Positions 9,511 through 17,076 of a stretch of 64,000 nt of DNA are shown one piece after another. The number at the start of each line of letters is the position of its first letter. The stretch's first letter is position 1. The notes below the pieces were generated by a model that made no database searches, was not told the DNA's origin, and saw only the letters and a program-made list of their open reading frames with translations. The position numbers were made by a program, and so were the translations under genes. Origin of the DNA: UBA10677 sp045532295 (GTDB lineage Bacteria; Bacillota; Clostridia; Christensenellales; Pumilibacteraceae); NCBI GenBank assembly GCA_045532295.1, contig JAZSFP010000011.1, positions 61,085 to 125,084 of the forward strand. The letters run 5' to 3'.

Positions 9511-9590
9511 TTAAGTGAAGTATACTGCACCTATATATTACACCATTTACGGTTATAATGTCAAGTATAAGTGCAATGTATTTCACTTAT
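9511..9590. promoter_or_regulatory. Divergent promoter region with paired operators
   Basis: Two 20-base arms, 9511-9530 and 9571-9590, form an inverted repeat matching at 16 of 20 positions and centred on 9550.5. Each arm is itself nearly palindromic: the left arm contains GTGAAGTATACTGCAC, 14 of 16 self-complementary. Between them lie the SLOG promoter on minus and TATAAT (9554-9559) for the XRE gene on plus. Each arm covers the initial transcribed region of one gene, so the XRE protein probably represses both. Confidence 0.7.
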
Positions 9591-9618
9591 ATTAACTTTG
9601 TGTAGTATGGAGGGCGTT

Positions 9619-9858
9619 ATGGACTTGAATAGAGCGTTTGCGTTAAGGGTTAGTAAACTTTTGAACGAAAAAGGCATTAGTAAATACAGGCTCGAAAAGG
9701 AAAGCGGACTTACTCACTCTGCACTCCGCTATATTTTCAACGAGGTCAATAAGGACGTTAAGTTGTCAACGGTAGTTAAAGTTTGTAGCGTACTTGATAT
9801 AAGCGTTTCCGAATTCTTCAACGACGACCTTTTCAAAAACGAAAATCTTGAATACTAA
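9619..9858 (+). CDS. XRE-family regulator paired with SLOG protein, copy 1
   Basis: A 79-residue single-domain Cro/CI-type helix-turn-helix: RVSKLLNEKGISKYRLEKES is the first helices, GLTHSALRYIF the recognition region. The ATG at 9619 was chosen because TGGAGG lies just upstream; a GTG at 9571 would lie inside the operator arm. It is homologous along its whole length to the regulator at 48893-49135, down to the C-terminal signature FFNDDLFKNENLEY against FLNNDMFLFENLEVE. In both places the regulator is divergent from a SLOG gene. Likely an autorepressor controlling the SLOG gene through the paired operators. Confidence 0.85.
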   Translation: MDLNRAFALRVSKLLNEKGISKYRLEKESGLTHSALRYIFNEVNKDVKLSTVVKVCSVLDISVSEFFNDDLFKNENLEY

Positions 9859-9864
9859 AATCAA

Positions 9865-9897
9865 TCCCCGAACAAGATTACTTGCTCGGGGGTTTTC
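9865..9897. terminator. Terminator hairpin, copy 2 of a repeated pair
   Basis: CCCCGAACAAG, ATTA, CTTGCTCGGGG followed by GTTTTCTT. Near-identical to the hairpin at 9013-9036. It closes the XRE gene and lies at the end of the convergent nitroreductase. Confidence 0.85.
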
Positions 9898-10623
9898 TTA
9901 TATCTTAAAAGTTCCTATATAGTCGTATCCCTTTAGCGCAGGGGCAGGGTTTTCGTTATAGAAATTAAAGGCGTCAGGGTGCGAGACGAAGGCGTGGGCG
10001 AGGGCTATGCCCATATCTATGCGGTTCATATTCTCCAGCGTTTTTAAGCCAAGTGGTTTTCGAGAGGGCATAAACGCGCGAAGTTCGTTGCCGTTATGGG
10101 TAAAATACCAAGGTTGAGAATTGATACTTGACGGAGCGAGGCGCACGGGTTCGAGGCGAGTATCGAGAATATCGGAAATATCCTCTAACTTTTTGCGCTT
10201 AAAGTGTTCCGCGCCACCGCGCATTTTACTTTCGGGCAAGCCTATTGCGAGCATAATCACGAACCGCCACTCACCCTCGGGCTTTTCAAAATCCTTATTC
10301 GGTTTTCCAAGACCAAGCCAGCAACAGCCTATACCGTTCGATTGCAAGTAAAGGTCAAGTTGAGCGAATATAAAGCCTGCGTTCTCCCAAAATCCGCTCT
10401 TCTCTTCTGAAAAAACGGCAAGGTAGTGAGGCGACGACCACGGCATAAGCGTGCGAATTTTATTGCGCTCAACGATAGAAAACTTTACCTTGATATCGGG
10501 GTAAAGGGGTTTGAGCGTAGGAATTACTTGCTCGATTTTTTGGAGCGTTTCCTCGTCAAGAGGTTGAGGACTAAACTTACGAACGCTATGGCGATGAAAG
10601 ATTGTTTGCGCTAATTTTTCCAT
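9898..10623 (-). CDS. Nitroreductase-family protein
   Basis: A 241-residue FMN-dependent nitroreductase-like protein of the two-lobed type. HRHSVRKFSPQPLDEE at the N-terminus is the family's RRSxRxF motif; NAGFIFAQLDLYLQSNGIGC and CWLGL follow, then a second half with LAPSSINSQPWYF and MNRIDMGIALAHAFV. Substrate is not predictable. I start at the ATG at 10623. It has no Shine-Dalgarno, and the promoter places the transcription start on its A, so a leaderless mRNA is likely; a start five codons further upstream would lie in the -10 box. Confidence 0.86.
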   Translation of the reverse strand: MEKLAQTIFHRHSVRKFSPQPLDEETLQKIEQVIPTLKPLYPDIKVKFSIVERNKIRTLMPWSSPHYLAVFSEEKSGFWENAGFIFAQLDLYLQSNGIGCCWLGLGKPNKDFEKPEGEWRFVIMLAIGLPESKMRGGAEHFKRKKLEDISDILDTRLEPVRLAPSSINSQPWYFTHNGNELRAFMPSRKPLGLKTLENMNRIDMGIALAHAFVSHPDAFNFYNENPAPALKGYDYIGTFKI

Positions 10624-10629
10624 AATTAT

Positions 10630-10658
10630 ATTATACACGCTCTCTTTATTTTTGTCGA
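10630..10658 (-). promoter_or_regulatory. Nitroreductase promoter, leaderless
   Basis: Minus-strand TCGACA (10658-10653), 17-bp spacer, TATAAT (10635-10630). Seven bases downstream is the A of the ATG at 10623. Confidence 0.65.
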
Positions 10659-10672
10659 GCGTTTATAAACCG

Positions 10673-10701
10673 TTGCTTTGTTTTTATAAAAGTGATATAA
10701 T
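10673..10701 (+). promoter_or_regulatory. MFS transporter promoter
   Basis: TTGCTT (10673-10678), 17-bp spacer, TATAAT (10696-10701). A leader of about 23 bases with GGGAG precedes the ATG at 10730. Confidence 0.75.
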
Positions 10702-10729
10702 GTTATTAGTATCTATTTGGGAGTTTATT

Positions 10730-12163
10730 ATGACTAAAAACAAACTTTCACCTAAATTTTGGATTGCTCTCGTTATCTTTTCGCTCGTAGGACAGATAGC
10801 GTGGGTCGTAGAGAATATGTACTTTAACGTGTTCATCTACAAAATGTTCAACGCGTCCGCTACCGATATTTCGCTTATGGTCTCGGCAAGCGCGATTGCG
10901 GCGACGGTAACTACGCTCGTTATCGGCGCACTATCTGACAAAGTGGGAAAACGCAAAATCTTTATTTGCGGTGGCTATATCGCTTGGGGCGTTTCCATAC
11001 TCGCTTTCGCGTTCGTTAGAGTGGACTTTTTAAGCGCGCTCTTCCCCACCGTTTCGGCGGCGAGCGCAGGCGTTTCGCTCACCATAATCCTCGACTGCGT
11101 TATGACTTTCTTCGGCTCGTCCGCTAACGACGCTTGCTTTAACGCTTGGCTTACCGATAGCACCGACTCCACTAACCGCGGAGCAGCGGAAGGCGTTAAC
11201 GCTATGATGCCCTTGCTCTCTATTTTGGCGGTGTTCGGTGGTTTTATGGGCTTTGACCTCGCTCTTAAAGAGAGTTGGTCGACCATTTTCGCTATTATCG
11301 GCGTTGCAGTTATCGTTATCGGCGTTTTGGGTATCTTTATTATTCACGACCCTGCAGTGAAAGTTGAAGAGAACGGCAAGTATTTCTCCAACATTATCTA
11401 CGGCTTTCGCCCCTCGGTTATCAAGGAAAATAAACTTCTCTATCTTTGCTTAATCGCTTTCGCTATTTTCGGTATCGCTATCCAAATCTTTATGCCCTAC
11501 CTTATCATTTATTATAGCGCAACGCTTAAAATGGATAACTACGTGCTTATCCTTGCCCCTGCCGTTATCGTTGCGGCGGTGGTTACTTTCTTCTACGGCA
11601 AGTATTACGACAAAGTAAAGTTTGAAAAGGCGGTTATGCCTGCTCTCGGTATGCTCGTTGGCGGTTTTATCCTTCTCTACTTCTTCACTTCTACCACCCT
11701 CGTTTTCGTAGGCTCGCTCCTTATGATGAGCGGTTATTTAGCAGGCTCGGCGGTATTTGGCGCAGTAATCCGCGACCTCACTCCCCAAAATAAAGCAGGT
11801 ATGTTCCAAGGTTTGCGCATCGTAGGTCAAGTGCTTATCCCCGGTATTATCGGGCCTATGATAGGCTCAATGGTGCTTGCTAACGCTGAAACCGTCCTTA
11901 ACGACGACGGCACGACCTCTTTCCTGCCTAACCAAAATATATTCCTCGCCGCGCTCGTCGTTGCAATAGTCCTCATCGTTCTTCTCGCTTTGCTTTTCGC
12001 CCTTATCCGCAAAAAGCCCACGCTCTTTAACGGCGAAGTTTTAGGCATCGTTCCCGAGCCCACTTCCCAAACCGTAGCAGCCGAGCCTACCACCCAAACC
12101 GTAACAACCGAGCAAACCTCCACCGACGAAAACACTCCTAAAAACAGCACCCCTACGGAATAA
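10730..12163 (+). CDS. Major facilitator superfamily transporter
   Basis: A 477-residue polytopic membrane protein with about twelve hydrophobic segments. The MFS motif A appears after the second segment as GALSDKVGKRK. The C-terminus carries a Thr/Pro/Glu-rich tail of about 35 residues with a repeated TSQTVAAEP / TTQTVTTEQ element, presumably cytosolic and unstructured. The ATG at 10730 follows GGGAG and begins MTKNKLSPKFWIALVIF; longer frames start before the -10 box. The substrate cannot be told from sequence; the overall pattern resembles sugar and drug exporters of Clostridia. Confidence 0.88.
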   Translation: MTKNKLSPKFWIALVIFSLVGQIAWVVENMYFNVFIYKMFNASATDISLMVSASAIAATVTTLVIGALSDKVGKRKIFICGGYIAWGVSILAFAFVRVDFLSALFPTVSAASAGVSLTIILDCVMTFFGSSANDACFNAWLTDSTDSTNRGAAEGVNAMMPLLSILAVFGGFMGFDLALKESWSTIFAIIGVAVIVIGVLGIFIIHDPAVKVEENGKYFSNIIYGFRPSVIKENKLLYLCLIAFAIFGIAIQIFMPYLIIYYSATLKMDNYVLILAPAVIVAAVVTFFYGKYYDKVKFEKAVMPALGMLVGGFILLYFFTSTTLVFVGSLLMMSGYLAGSAVFGAVIRDLTPQNKAGMFQGLRIVGQVLIPGIIGPMIGSMVLANAETVLNDDGTTSFLPNQNIFLAALVVAIVLIVLLALLFALIRKKPTLFNGEVLGIVPEPTSQTVAAEPTTQTVTTEQTSTDENTPKNSTPTE

Positions 12164-12178
12164 AAAACTAAACAAAAA

Positions 12179-12212
12179 ACAGCCCAAGGCGAACCTTGGG
12201 CTGTTTTTCTTA
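12179..12212 (+). terminator. Intrinsic terminator of MFS gene
   Basis: AGCCCAAGG, short loop, CCTTGGGCT followed by GTTTTTCTT; a perfect 9-bp stem. Confidence 0.9.
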
Positions 12213-12220
12213 TGCGATTT

Positions 12221-12448
12221 TTAGATGTTAAGTAAGCGTAAAATGTGCTTGCTAACGATCATCAAAATAAGGTCGAGAATCCAAATGATCGTGAATCCAC
12301 CGATAAGTCTGATGATAGCAGCAACGATTTTGCCTTCGCTAAGTCTGGTAATAACACCGCAAATCCACGCAGTTACGGGAATAATTGCGAGAATTACACT
12401 TACGAGGTAACTAAGTCCGAAGTAATCGCTCTTTCCTTTCTTTGCCAT
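12221..12448 (-). CDS. Small membrane protein
   Basis: A 75-residue protein with a basic start (MAKKGKSDYFG) and two hydrophobic segments (about residues 13-33 and 42-65), of no family I recognise; it resembles short two-helix proteins of the YqaE/Pmp3 kind only in size and layout. AAAGGAG precedes the ATG at good spacing. It lies directly downstream of the structured RNA at 12519-12700 on the same strand with no clear terminator between, so both may come from one promoter. Confidence 0.75.
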   Translation of the reverse strand: MAKKGKSDYFGLSYLVSVILAIIPVTAWICGVITRLSEGKIVAAIIRLIGGFTIIWILDLILMIVSKHILRLLNI

Positions 12449-12518
12449 AATCTTTCCGTCTCCTTTTTAAGATTTTTCGGCATCATTGCCATTTCTACTC
12501 GGCATCGTTGCCATTTTT

Positions 12519-12700
12519 CAATGGCTATGGAGCAATAGACGAGTGATTAGCCTTTGGCGGTTTAACGAGAAAAATACAAGAAAAACAAGTGTTCTTTCGA
12601 GGGCGCATACGGTTTATCGTCTGTAACCGAGAAAAACACGCCGTTATTCGCAGGATTTTTCCGTTAAAAATCACTCAGATATTGCGACAAAGCCATTTCT
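12519..12700 (-). ncRNA. ssrS: Long structured RNA resembling 6S RNA
   Basis: A strong promoter (12707-12735) would start a transcript near 12700. Its two ends pair over three successive helices: AATGGCT (12697-12691) with AGCCATT, GCAATA (12685-12680) with TATTGC (12537-12532), and GAGTGATT (12675-12668) with AATCACTC (12548-12541). Inside, TTTAACGGAAAAAT pairs with ATTTTTCTCGTTAAA, a GCC-AAA-GGC mini hairpin sits on the 3' side, and an apical arm pairs GGCGTGT with ATGCGCC and CGGTT with AACCG. The roughly 180-nt interrupted rod with a lopsided central bubble is the plan of 6S RNA, which sequesters housekeeping RNA polymerase. No coding frame is present. The 6S assignment is inference from shape, not sequence identity. 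Confidence 0.5.
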
Positions 12701-12706
12701 AATAAT

Positions 12707-12735
12707 ATTATAACACGCATTTTTCCATTTGTAAA
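12707..12735 (-). promoter_or_regulatory. Promoter of structured RNA
   Basis: Minus-strand TTTACA (12735-12730), 17-bp spacer, TATAAT (12712-12707). Confidence 0.75.
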
Positions 12736-12764
12736 GAGATTTTACATTTTTTATGCAAAAACCT

Positions 12765-12793
12765 TTGCCGAATTTGGAATTTAATGCTATAAT
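12765..12793 (+). promoter_or_regulatory. Promoter of membrane protein gene, leaderless
   Basis: TTGCCG (12765-12770), 17-bp spacer, TATAAT (12788-12793). The +7 position is the A of the ATG at 12800, and no ribosome site is present. Confidence 0.6.
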
Positions 12794-12799
12794 ATTAGT

Positions 12800-13381
12800 A
12801 TGTTCGAAAATCGCAAAAAATTACAAGGTAAATTCATTTATACGGGCGAGGAAACCGCGCTTAAAAAAACCCAAACGCTTCGCGTAGTTTTGGGCGTTAT
12901 TGCTTTGCTCGTCTTTATTATCCCCGAACTTTTCATTGACCAAGAGATTAACAAGTTCTTAGAGCAAAACAATCTGCTCGCAATCTTGCAAACCTACGTT
13001 ATTCTCGTTTTCTTTGCGCTCATTTTGATGATTTATACCGTCGTTTGTTCGCTCACAAGATACCGCTTGCAAAAGTCTATCCCAGAGTGTCAAGCGCCCA
13101 ACGCCGGCTTTGATAAGCACACTTGGGCATCACACGAGTGGCAGTTTATTTTAACCACTATCCTCGCTTTAGCAAAAATCGTAGGACTGTTCTTCGCCTT
13201 TACCCTTCCCTCTCTTATTCTCGTACTCTGTGCGCTCTGTTCAGCCGTCCTTTCCTTTATAGTAATGCGAATAACCTTCCTTGCTCTTAAAGGAAAACTC
13301 AAACTCGTAGATAAAGACGCGCCCGAAGAAGAAACGGAGACTGAGGACGAAACGGAAGACTTTTACGACGATAAAGATTAA
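12800..13381 (+). CDS. Membrane protein with acidic tail
   Basis: A 193-residue protein with four hydrophobic segments (about residues 28-46, 62-84, 115-135 and 138-160) and a highly acidic C-terminus (EEETETEDETEDFYDDKD). No family recognised. The N-terminus is presumably cytosolic and basic. The start codon lacks a Shine-Dalgarno, and the promoter predicts a leaderless message. A terminator follows directly, so the gene is monocistronic. Confidence 0.8.
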   Translation: MFENRKKLQGKFIYTGEETALKKTQTLRVVLGVIALLVFIIPELFIDQEINKFLEQNNLLAILQTYVILVFFALILMIYTVVCSLTRYRLQKSIPECQAPNAGFDKHTWASHEWQFILTTILALAKIVGLFFAFTLPSLILVLCALCSAVLSFIVMRITFLALKGKLKLVDKDAPEEETETEDETEDFYDDKD

Positions 13382-13383
13382 AA

Positions 13384-13413
13384 GAAAAGGACTTGTTTGT
13401 CACGTCCTTTTTT
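13384..13413. terminator. Intrinsic terminator
   Basis: AAAGGAC, loop, GTCCTTT followed by TTTG and a further T run. It lies between convergent genes. Confidence 0.8.
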
Positions 13414-13417
13414 GTTT

Positions 13418-13864
13418 TTATTTAATTAGACTTTCGAGCAAGGCTTTACAACCATCGTAAATATCGCGGTAACAGGTGGAAAAATCACCGCTATACCAAG
13501 GGTCGTCAACACTACCGCCTCTATCGGTATAGTCCATAAGTTTTTTAATTTTCTCTTCGCTATCCGAGGGGAAAATTCTTTTAATATTGCGCGCGTTATT
13601 CTCGTCCATAATTACGAAGAGATCATACTTTTCGTAGTCGCTTGGAGCAAGCCTTTGGGCGTACTTCCCCTCACAAGTTAAGCCGTGACGAGCAAGTTCT
13701 CTTTTTGCAGGCGGATAGACGGGGTTACCAAGTTCTTCGCTACTCGTAGCGCGCGAACAAACTTCGATATCCGTAATCCCGTTATCGCTTAACATTTTCT
13801 TAAAGACGAACTCCGCCATAGGCGAACGGCAAATATTACCGTGGCAAACGAAAACTATTCTCAT
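13418..13864 (-). CDS. Low-molecular-weight protein tyrosine phosphatase
   Basis: A 148-residue arsenate-reductase-fold phosphatase. The P-loop is CHGNICRS (Cys-x5-Arg) at residues 7-14 and the general acid lies in VDDPWYSG near residue 117, both intact. Such enzymes dephosphorylate protein tyrosine or act in stress signalling. The ATG at 13864 overlaps the stop of the upstream membrane-protein gene by four bases (ATGA), so the two are coupled. Confidence 0.94.
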   Translation of the reverse strand: MRIVFVCHGNICRSPMAEFVFKKMLSDNGITDIEVCSRATSSEELGNPVYPPAKRELARHGLTCEGKYAQRLAPSDYEKYDLFVIMDENNARNIKRIFPSDSEEKIKKLMDYTDRGGSVDDPWYSGDFSTCYRDIYDGCKALLESLIK

Positions 13865-14319
13865 TCCTCGTCCTTGCTTGCGCTCTTTTCTCTTTCTTCT
13901 TGCTCTTTCTTGCGTTCGTAATAAGTCTTGTAGCCTGCCTTTTCGTTATCGCCACCGTCCCACTTCTTACCGCCAACCGCTACGAAACCAAGGAGGAGCG
14001 CAACGGTAATAACGATTGCAATAATGGGAAGAACGATATCGTCAGTGGTAACTGCGAGCGCGCCGATAAGACCGAACACCGCTACGCCTAAAAGCGCAAC
14101 GCCAAAGTAAACGTATAACTTTTTGAGCGTTACCGCGCTCTTGTCTACTAAACCTCTAATTAAGAACGCAAGACCGCTTACGCCACCGATAATCACTACC
14201 GCCCAGTCGCCCGAAAACCACCCGAAACTATCGGGAACGAGCGCCGAGAGTAGCCATAAAACTGCCGCAACGACCGCGCTAAGCCCTATTACAAACTTAA
14301 ATAAAAAACCTTTTGCCAT
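13861..14319 (-). CDS. Membrane protein of unknown function
   Basis: A 152-residue protein with four hydrophobic segments (about 5-28, 38-58, 70-90 and 96-114) and a charged, cytosolic C-terminal tail (YYERKKEQEEREKSASKDEE). It sits in a minus-strand run SPFH, zinc-ribbon, this gene, tyrosine phosphatase, and may belong to the same envelope-related group. No family recognised. Confidence 0.8.
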   Translation of the reverse strand: MAKGFLFKFVIGLSAVVAAVLWLLSALVPDSFGWFSGDWAVVIIGGVSGLAFLIRGLVDKSAVTLKKLYVYFGVALLGVAVFGLIGALAVTTDDIVLPIIAIVITVALLLGFVAVGGKKWDGGDNEKAGYKTYYERKKEQEEREKSASKDEE

Positions 14320-14366
14320 AGTTTTTATCCTCCAAATTTTATATACGTATTATCTTTTTCCTTACA

Positions 14367-15458
14367 TTATCCCAAAATTGCAAGCGCAACTATTCCGCCG
14401 ACTGCCAACAGCCCCAAGAGTACCACGAGACCAACTTTAAGCGCCGAGACGGGAGTTTTGCCAGTAACTTTCCCGTTTACACCGTTAACGAAGAAGTTAT
14501 AGTTTTTCTCTTTCCAAGTGCTATGTCCAACGTAGAGGGGAAGTAGTACGTACTTATAAGTTACGTTAGAGCACATAGTCGACACGTTAAAAGAGGACAC
14601 GACGTCGTAGGTGTATTGCGAAAGTATTGCCGAACGAAGTCGAGCATCGATTTTCTTTTTCGCCTCGCTCCAGCACGCCATTCCGTCCTTAGTGTACTGT
14701 GTTGCGGTGTATCCGCTCAAAAATCCTTTGTCGTACTCACGGCTTTGGTTGGTATCGAACGGCTGGAGTTTTTCCAACGATTTTTGCTCAATTACGGTAG
14801 AGGCTTGAATAAGCACGTCGTCAAAGAACATATCAAAAGTTCCACTTATATTAAAATATCGTGTGTAACGACGACGAACGGTCTTGCCGTTTACTCTAAC
14901 CGTTTTATAATAGTACTTGCCAAGCACTCCGCTATACGAAGAGTGCGTATTAGTATCGAAAGTGAACGCCGGATTGTAAACTCCGCTAATATTTTCCGCC
15001 TTGACTTCCTTCTTAAACTTAGACGGCGCAAAGAATTTCTTTTTAACCCAAGCCTTAAACTTCTCAATTGCCGTATCCACTTCTATCTTAAAAGGGACTA
15101 CCGCGTTAGGCTTGACGCCCGGAAGTTCGTCCGTTTCAACGATATTCGTCGTTCCGCAAAACGAACATTTTTTCGCAATGTCCTCTCGGCGCAAAACTTC
15201 TCTCGCTCCACAGTTCTCACAACGAAAAACGTGCGCCTCGGCTATCCACTCTCTCTCGGCGTTTATTAAATTTTCAAGCGCTTTTTCCTCACTCTCGCTT
15301 ATCTCAAGCGGTTTAATAGTTCCGCAATAGGGACACTCAAGGGCGTGTTTTTCGGGCGAGAACACCATATTCGCGCCACACGACGGGCATTTCGCTATGT
15401 CGGTTTCGCTCTCAACGGGCTCTTGCGCTACGCTCTCTTCCGCGTAAATATCTTCCAT
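14367..15458 (-). CDS. Zinc-ribbon membrane protein, YdjG-like
   Basis: A 363-residue protein with two N-terminal pairs of CxxC knuckles (CPSCG/CPYCG at residues 24-46, then CENCG/CSFCG near 80-103), a long soluble middle domain rich in Tyr and Lys, and a single C-terminal hydrophobic helix. This layout is that of the TFIIB-type zinc-ribbon proteins next to SPFH proteins, as in the Bacillus ydjG-ydjH-ydjI cluster linked to envelope stress; family function is poorly known. It follows the SPFH gene with a 39-base gap and AAAGGAAAGG as ribosome site. Tools may call it a PriA-like protein because of the zinc knuckles; that would be wrong. Confidence 0.8.
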   Translation of the reverse strand: MEDIYAEESVAQEPVESETDIAKCPSCGANMVFSPEKHALECPYCGTIKPLEISESEEKALENLINAEREWIAEAHVFRCENCGAREVLRREDIAKKCSFCGTTNIVETDELPGVKPNAVVPFKIEVDTAIEKFKAWVKKKFFAPSKFKKEVKAENISGVYNPAFTFDTNTHSSYSGVLGKYYYKTVRVNGKTVRRRYTRYFNISGTFDMFFDDVLIQASTVIEQKSLEKLQPFDTNQSREYDKGFLSGYTATQYTKDGMACWSEAKKKIDARLRSAILSQYTYDVVSSFNVSTMCSNVTYKYVLLPLYVGHSTWKEKNYNFFVNGVNGKVTGKTPVSALKVGLVVLLGLLAVGGIVALAILG

Positions 15459-15497
15459 TTTTCCTTTCCTTTAGCCTATACCGAAGAGTTAGTAAAA

Positions 15498-16586
15498 TTA
15501 TAATTTTTCTCCGCACTCGGGACAGAACTTCGCGCCTGCTTTTATCTCCGCGCCACACTTAGGACAGTTAAGAGCAAGTTTAGTTCCACACTCGGCGCAG
15601 AACTTCGCGCCTTTCTTAACGCTTGCTCCGCACTTGGGGCATACCGAACCCATAGGCGCGCCACACTCAGCGCAGAACTTCGCTTTCTCGCTTACCGTTG
15701 CTCCGCATTTAGGACAGTTAACAGTCTTCTCCGCGCTCTGCTGTTGAGCGTTTTGGTTTTGATACATACCGGCAAACATCGAGCCCATTCCAAAACCCAT
15801 ACCTGCGCCCATCGCCGAGCCTGCCATACCAGGATTTTTAGCAGCCTCCACCAAAGCGTCCGCTTGAGCCATTTGCGTGTAGGCGTCGAGGTTGTTTTTC
15901 AAAATACCGAGCGACGCGCTCTTATCAAGAGCCTCCTCAAGTTCTTTGGGCATCGAGAAGTTTTCAAACACGAACTTGGTAAGTTCAAGACCCATTTCGT
16001 TAAAGGTGGGTTGCATAGCCTTTCTCACGATTTCGCCAAGTTCCATAAGGTTTGCCGCCATATCCAAAATAGGTATTCCGCTCTCGCCGATAGCGTCGGT
16101 TACACCCGTTACGACGAGGCTACGAAGATACTCGGTTATGTCGCCCGTTTCAAACGAGGAATTCGTTCCGGAAAGTTGTTGCATAAACACGAACGCGTCG
16201 GTTACGCGGAAAGAATAGTTACCAAAACCGCGTACTCTTACCGCGCCGTAATCACGGTCACGAATAATTATGGGGTTTGCAGTACCCCACTTTTGTCCCG
16301 TAAACTGCTTAGTGGATACGAAGTAAATATCCGAGCGAAAGGGGTGCTCAAAACCGTACTTCCAAGACATAAGCGTAGTGATAACGGGAATTGAATCGGT
16401 ATCAAGTTTATAAAATCCCGGCTCAAAAACGTCCGCCATTTTGCCCTTGTGAGCAAAAATAGCAACCTGCGAATCGCGTACGGTAAGGATTGAACCTTTG
16501 TTAACGTGGTCGTTCTTTAAGTCAACCTTGTGAACGATCGTATTTTTACTGTCGTCAGTCCACTCGATATTTCTTAATAATGCCAT
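15498..16586 (-). CDS. SPFH-domain protein with three zinc ribbons, YdjI-like
   Basis: A 362-residue protein. Residues about 25-240 form the SPFH/band-7 (virion core-like) domain with VRDSQVAIFAHKG and GFGNYSFRV; a Gly/Met-rich linker follows (AGSAMGAGMGFGMGSMFAGM); the C-terminus is three tandem zinc ribbons, each CPKCG...CAECG or CPECG, together with twelve cysteines. It matches the YdjI layout. SPFH proteins build membrane-associated scaffolds; here the zinc ribbons are shared with the neighbour and may mediate their contact. It is the first gene of the minus-strand cluster. Confidence 0.88.
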   Translation of the reverse strand: MALLRNIEWTDDSKNTIVHKVDLKNDHVNKGSILTVRDSQVAIFAHKGKMADVFEPGFYKLDTDSIPVITTLMSWKYGFEHPFRSDIYFVSTKQFTGQKWGTANPIIIRDRDYGAVRVRGFGNYSFRVTDAFVFMQQLSGTNSSFETGDITEYLRSLVVTGVTDAIGESGIPILDMAANLMELGEIVRKAMQPTFNEMGLELTKFVFENFSMPKELEEALDKSASLGILKNNLDAYTQMAQADALVEAAKNPGMAGSAMGAGMGFGMGSMFAGMYQNQNAQQQSAEKTVNCPKCGATVSEKAKFCAECGAPMGSVCPKCGASVKKGAKFCAECGTKLALNCPKCGAEIKAGAKFCPECGEKL

Positions 16587-16776
16587 AGTATTCCTCCTAT
16601 GTTTTACTACTTATATTATTTATATAATTATATCCTAAGATTTAGTGATTGTCAATAAAATAGCGTATTTTTTGCGCAAAATATCTTCGCTTTTCTATAT
16701 CATAATATTAAATCGTCATATATCGCGCGCTCGTTTCATACATTAAAATACAAGACATTTTTTTGAGGATGGCAAA

Positions 16777-17025
16777 ATGAAGGAAAGTATTTCAAAGCGA
16801 GCAAAAGACGAGGCGCTGTATATTTTGGCTAACTCCGCTACCGTACGCGACACCGCAAAAGCCTTCGACGTAAGCAAAAGCACCGTTCATAAGGACGTAA
16901 CCGATAGACTAAAACTCATCGACCTCGTGCTTTACGAACGAGTGAAAAAGGTGCTCGATTTCAATATGAGCGAACGGCATATCAGAGGCGGAAACGCAAC
17001 CAAATTAAAGTATAGCAAAAAATAA
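16777..17025 (+). CDS. spoIIID: Sporulation transcriptional regulator SpoIIID
   Basis: An 82-residue DNA-binding protein with the hallmarks of SpoIIID: the helix-turn-helix TVRDTAKAFDVSKSTVHKDV and the C-terminal SERHIRGGNATKLKYSKK basic segment, which contributes to DNA binding. In Bacillus it switches mother-cell genes between SigE and SigK. GAGG lies about ten bases before the ATG. Its presence is the best evidence in the window that the organism can form spores or recently descended from spore-formers. Confidence 0.95.
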   Translation: MKESISKRAKDEALYILANSATVRDTAKAFDVSKSTVHKDVTDRLKLIDLVLYERVKKVLDFNMSERHIRGGNATKLKYSKK

Positions 17026-17030
17026 AAACA

Positions 17031-17061
17031 GCGACTCTTCTTATTGAAGGGTCGCCGTTTT
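17031..17061 (+). terminator. Intrinsic terminator of spoIIID
   Basis: GCGACTCTTC, loop TTATT, GAAGGGTCGC followed by CGTTTTTT. Confidence 0.88.
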
Positions 17062-17076
17062 TTGCATACGTATTAA

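Noticed and set aside
14616..16394. Two plus-strand frames above 200 codons
   Set aside because: Shadows of the zinc-ribbon and SPFH genes, whose domains are unmistakable.
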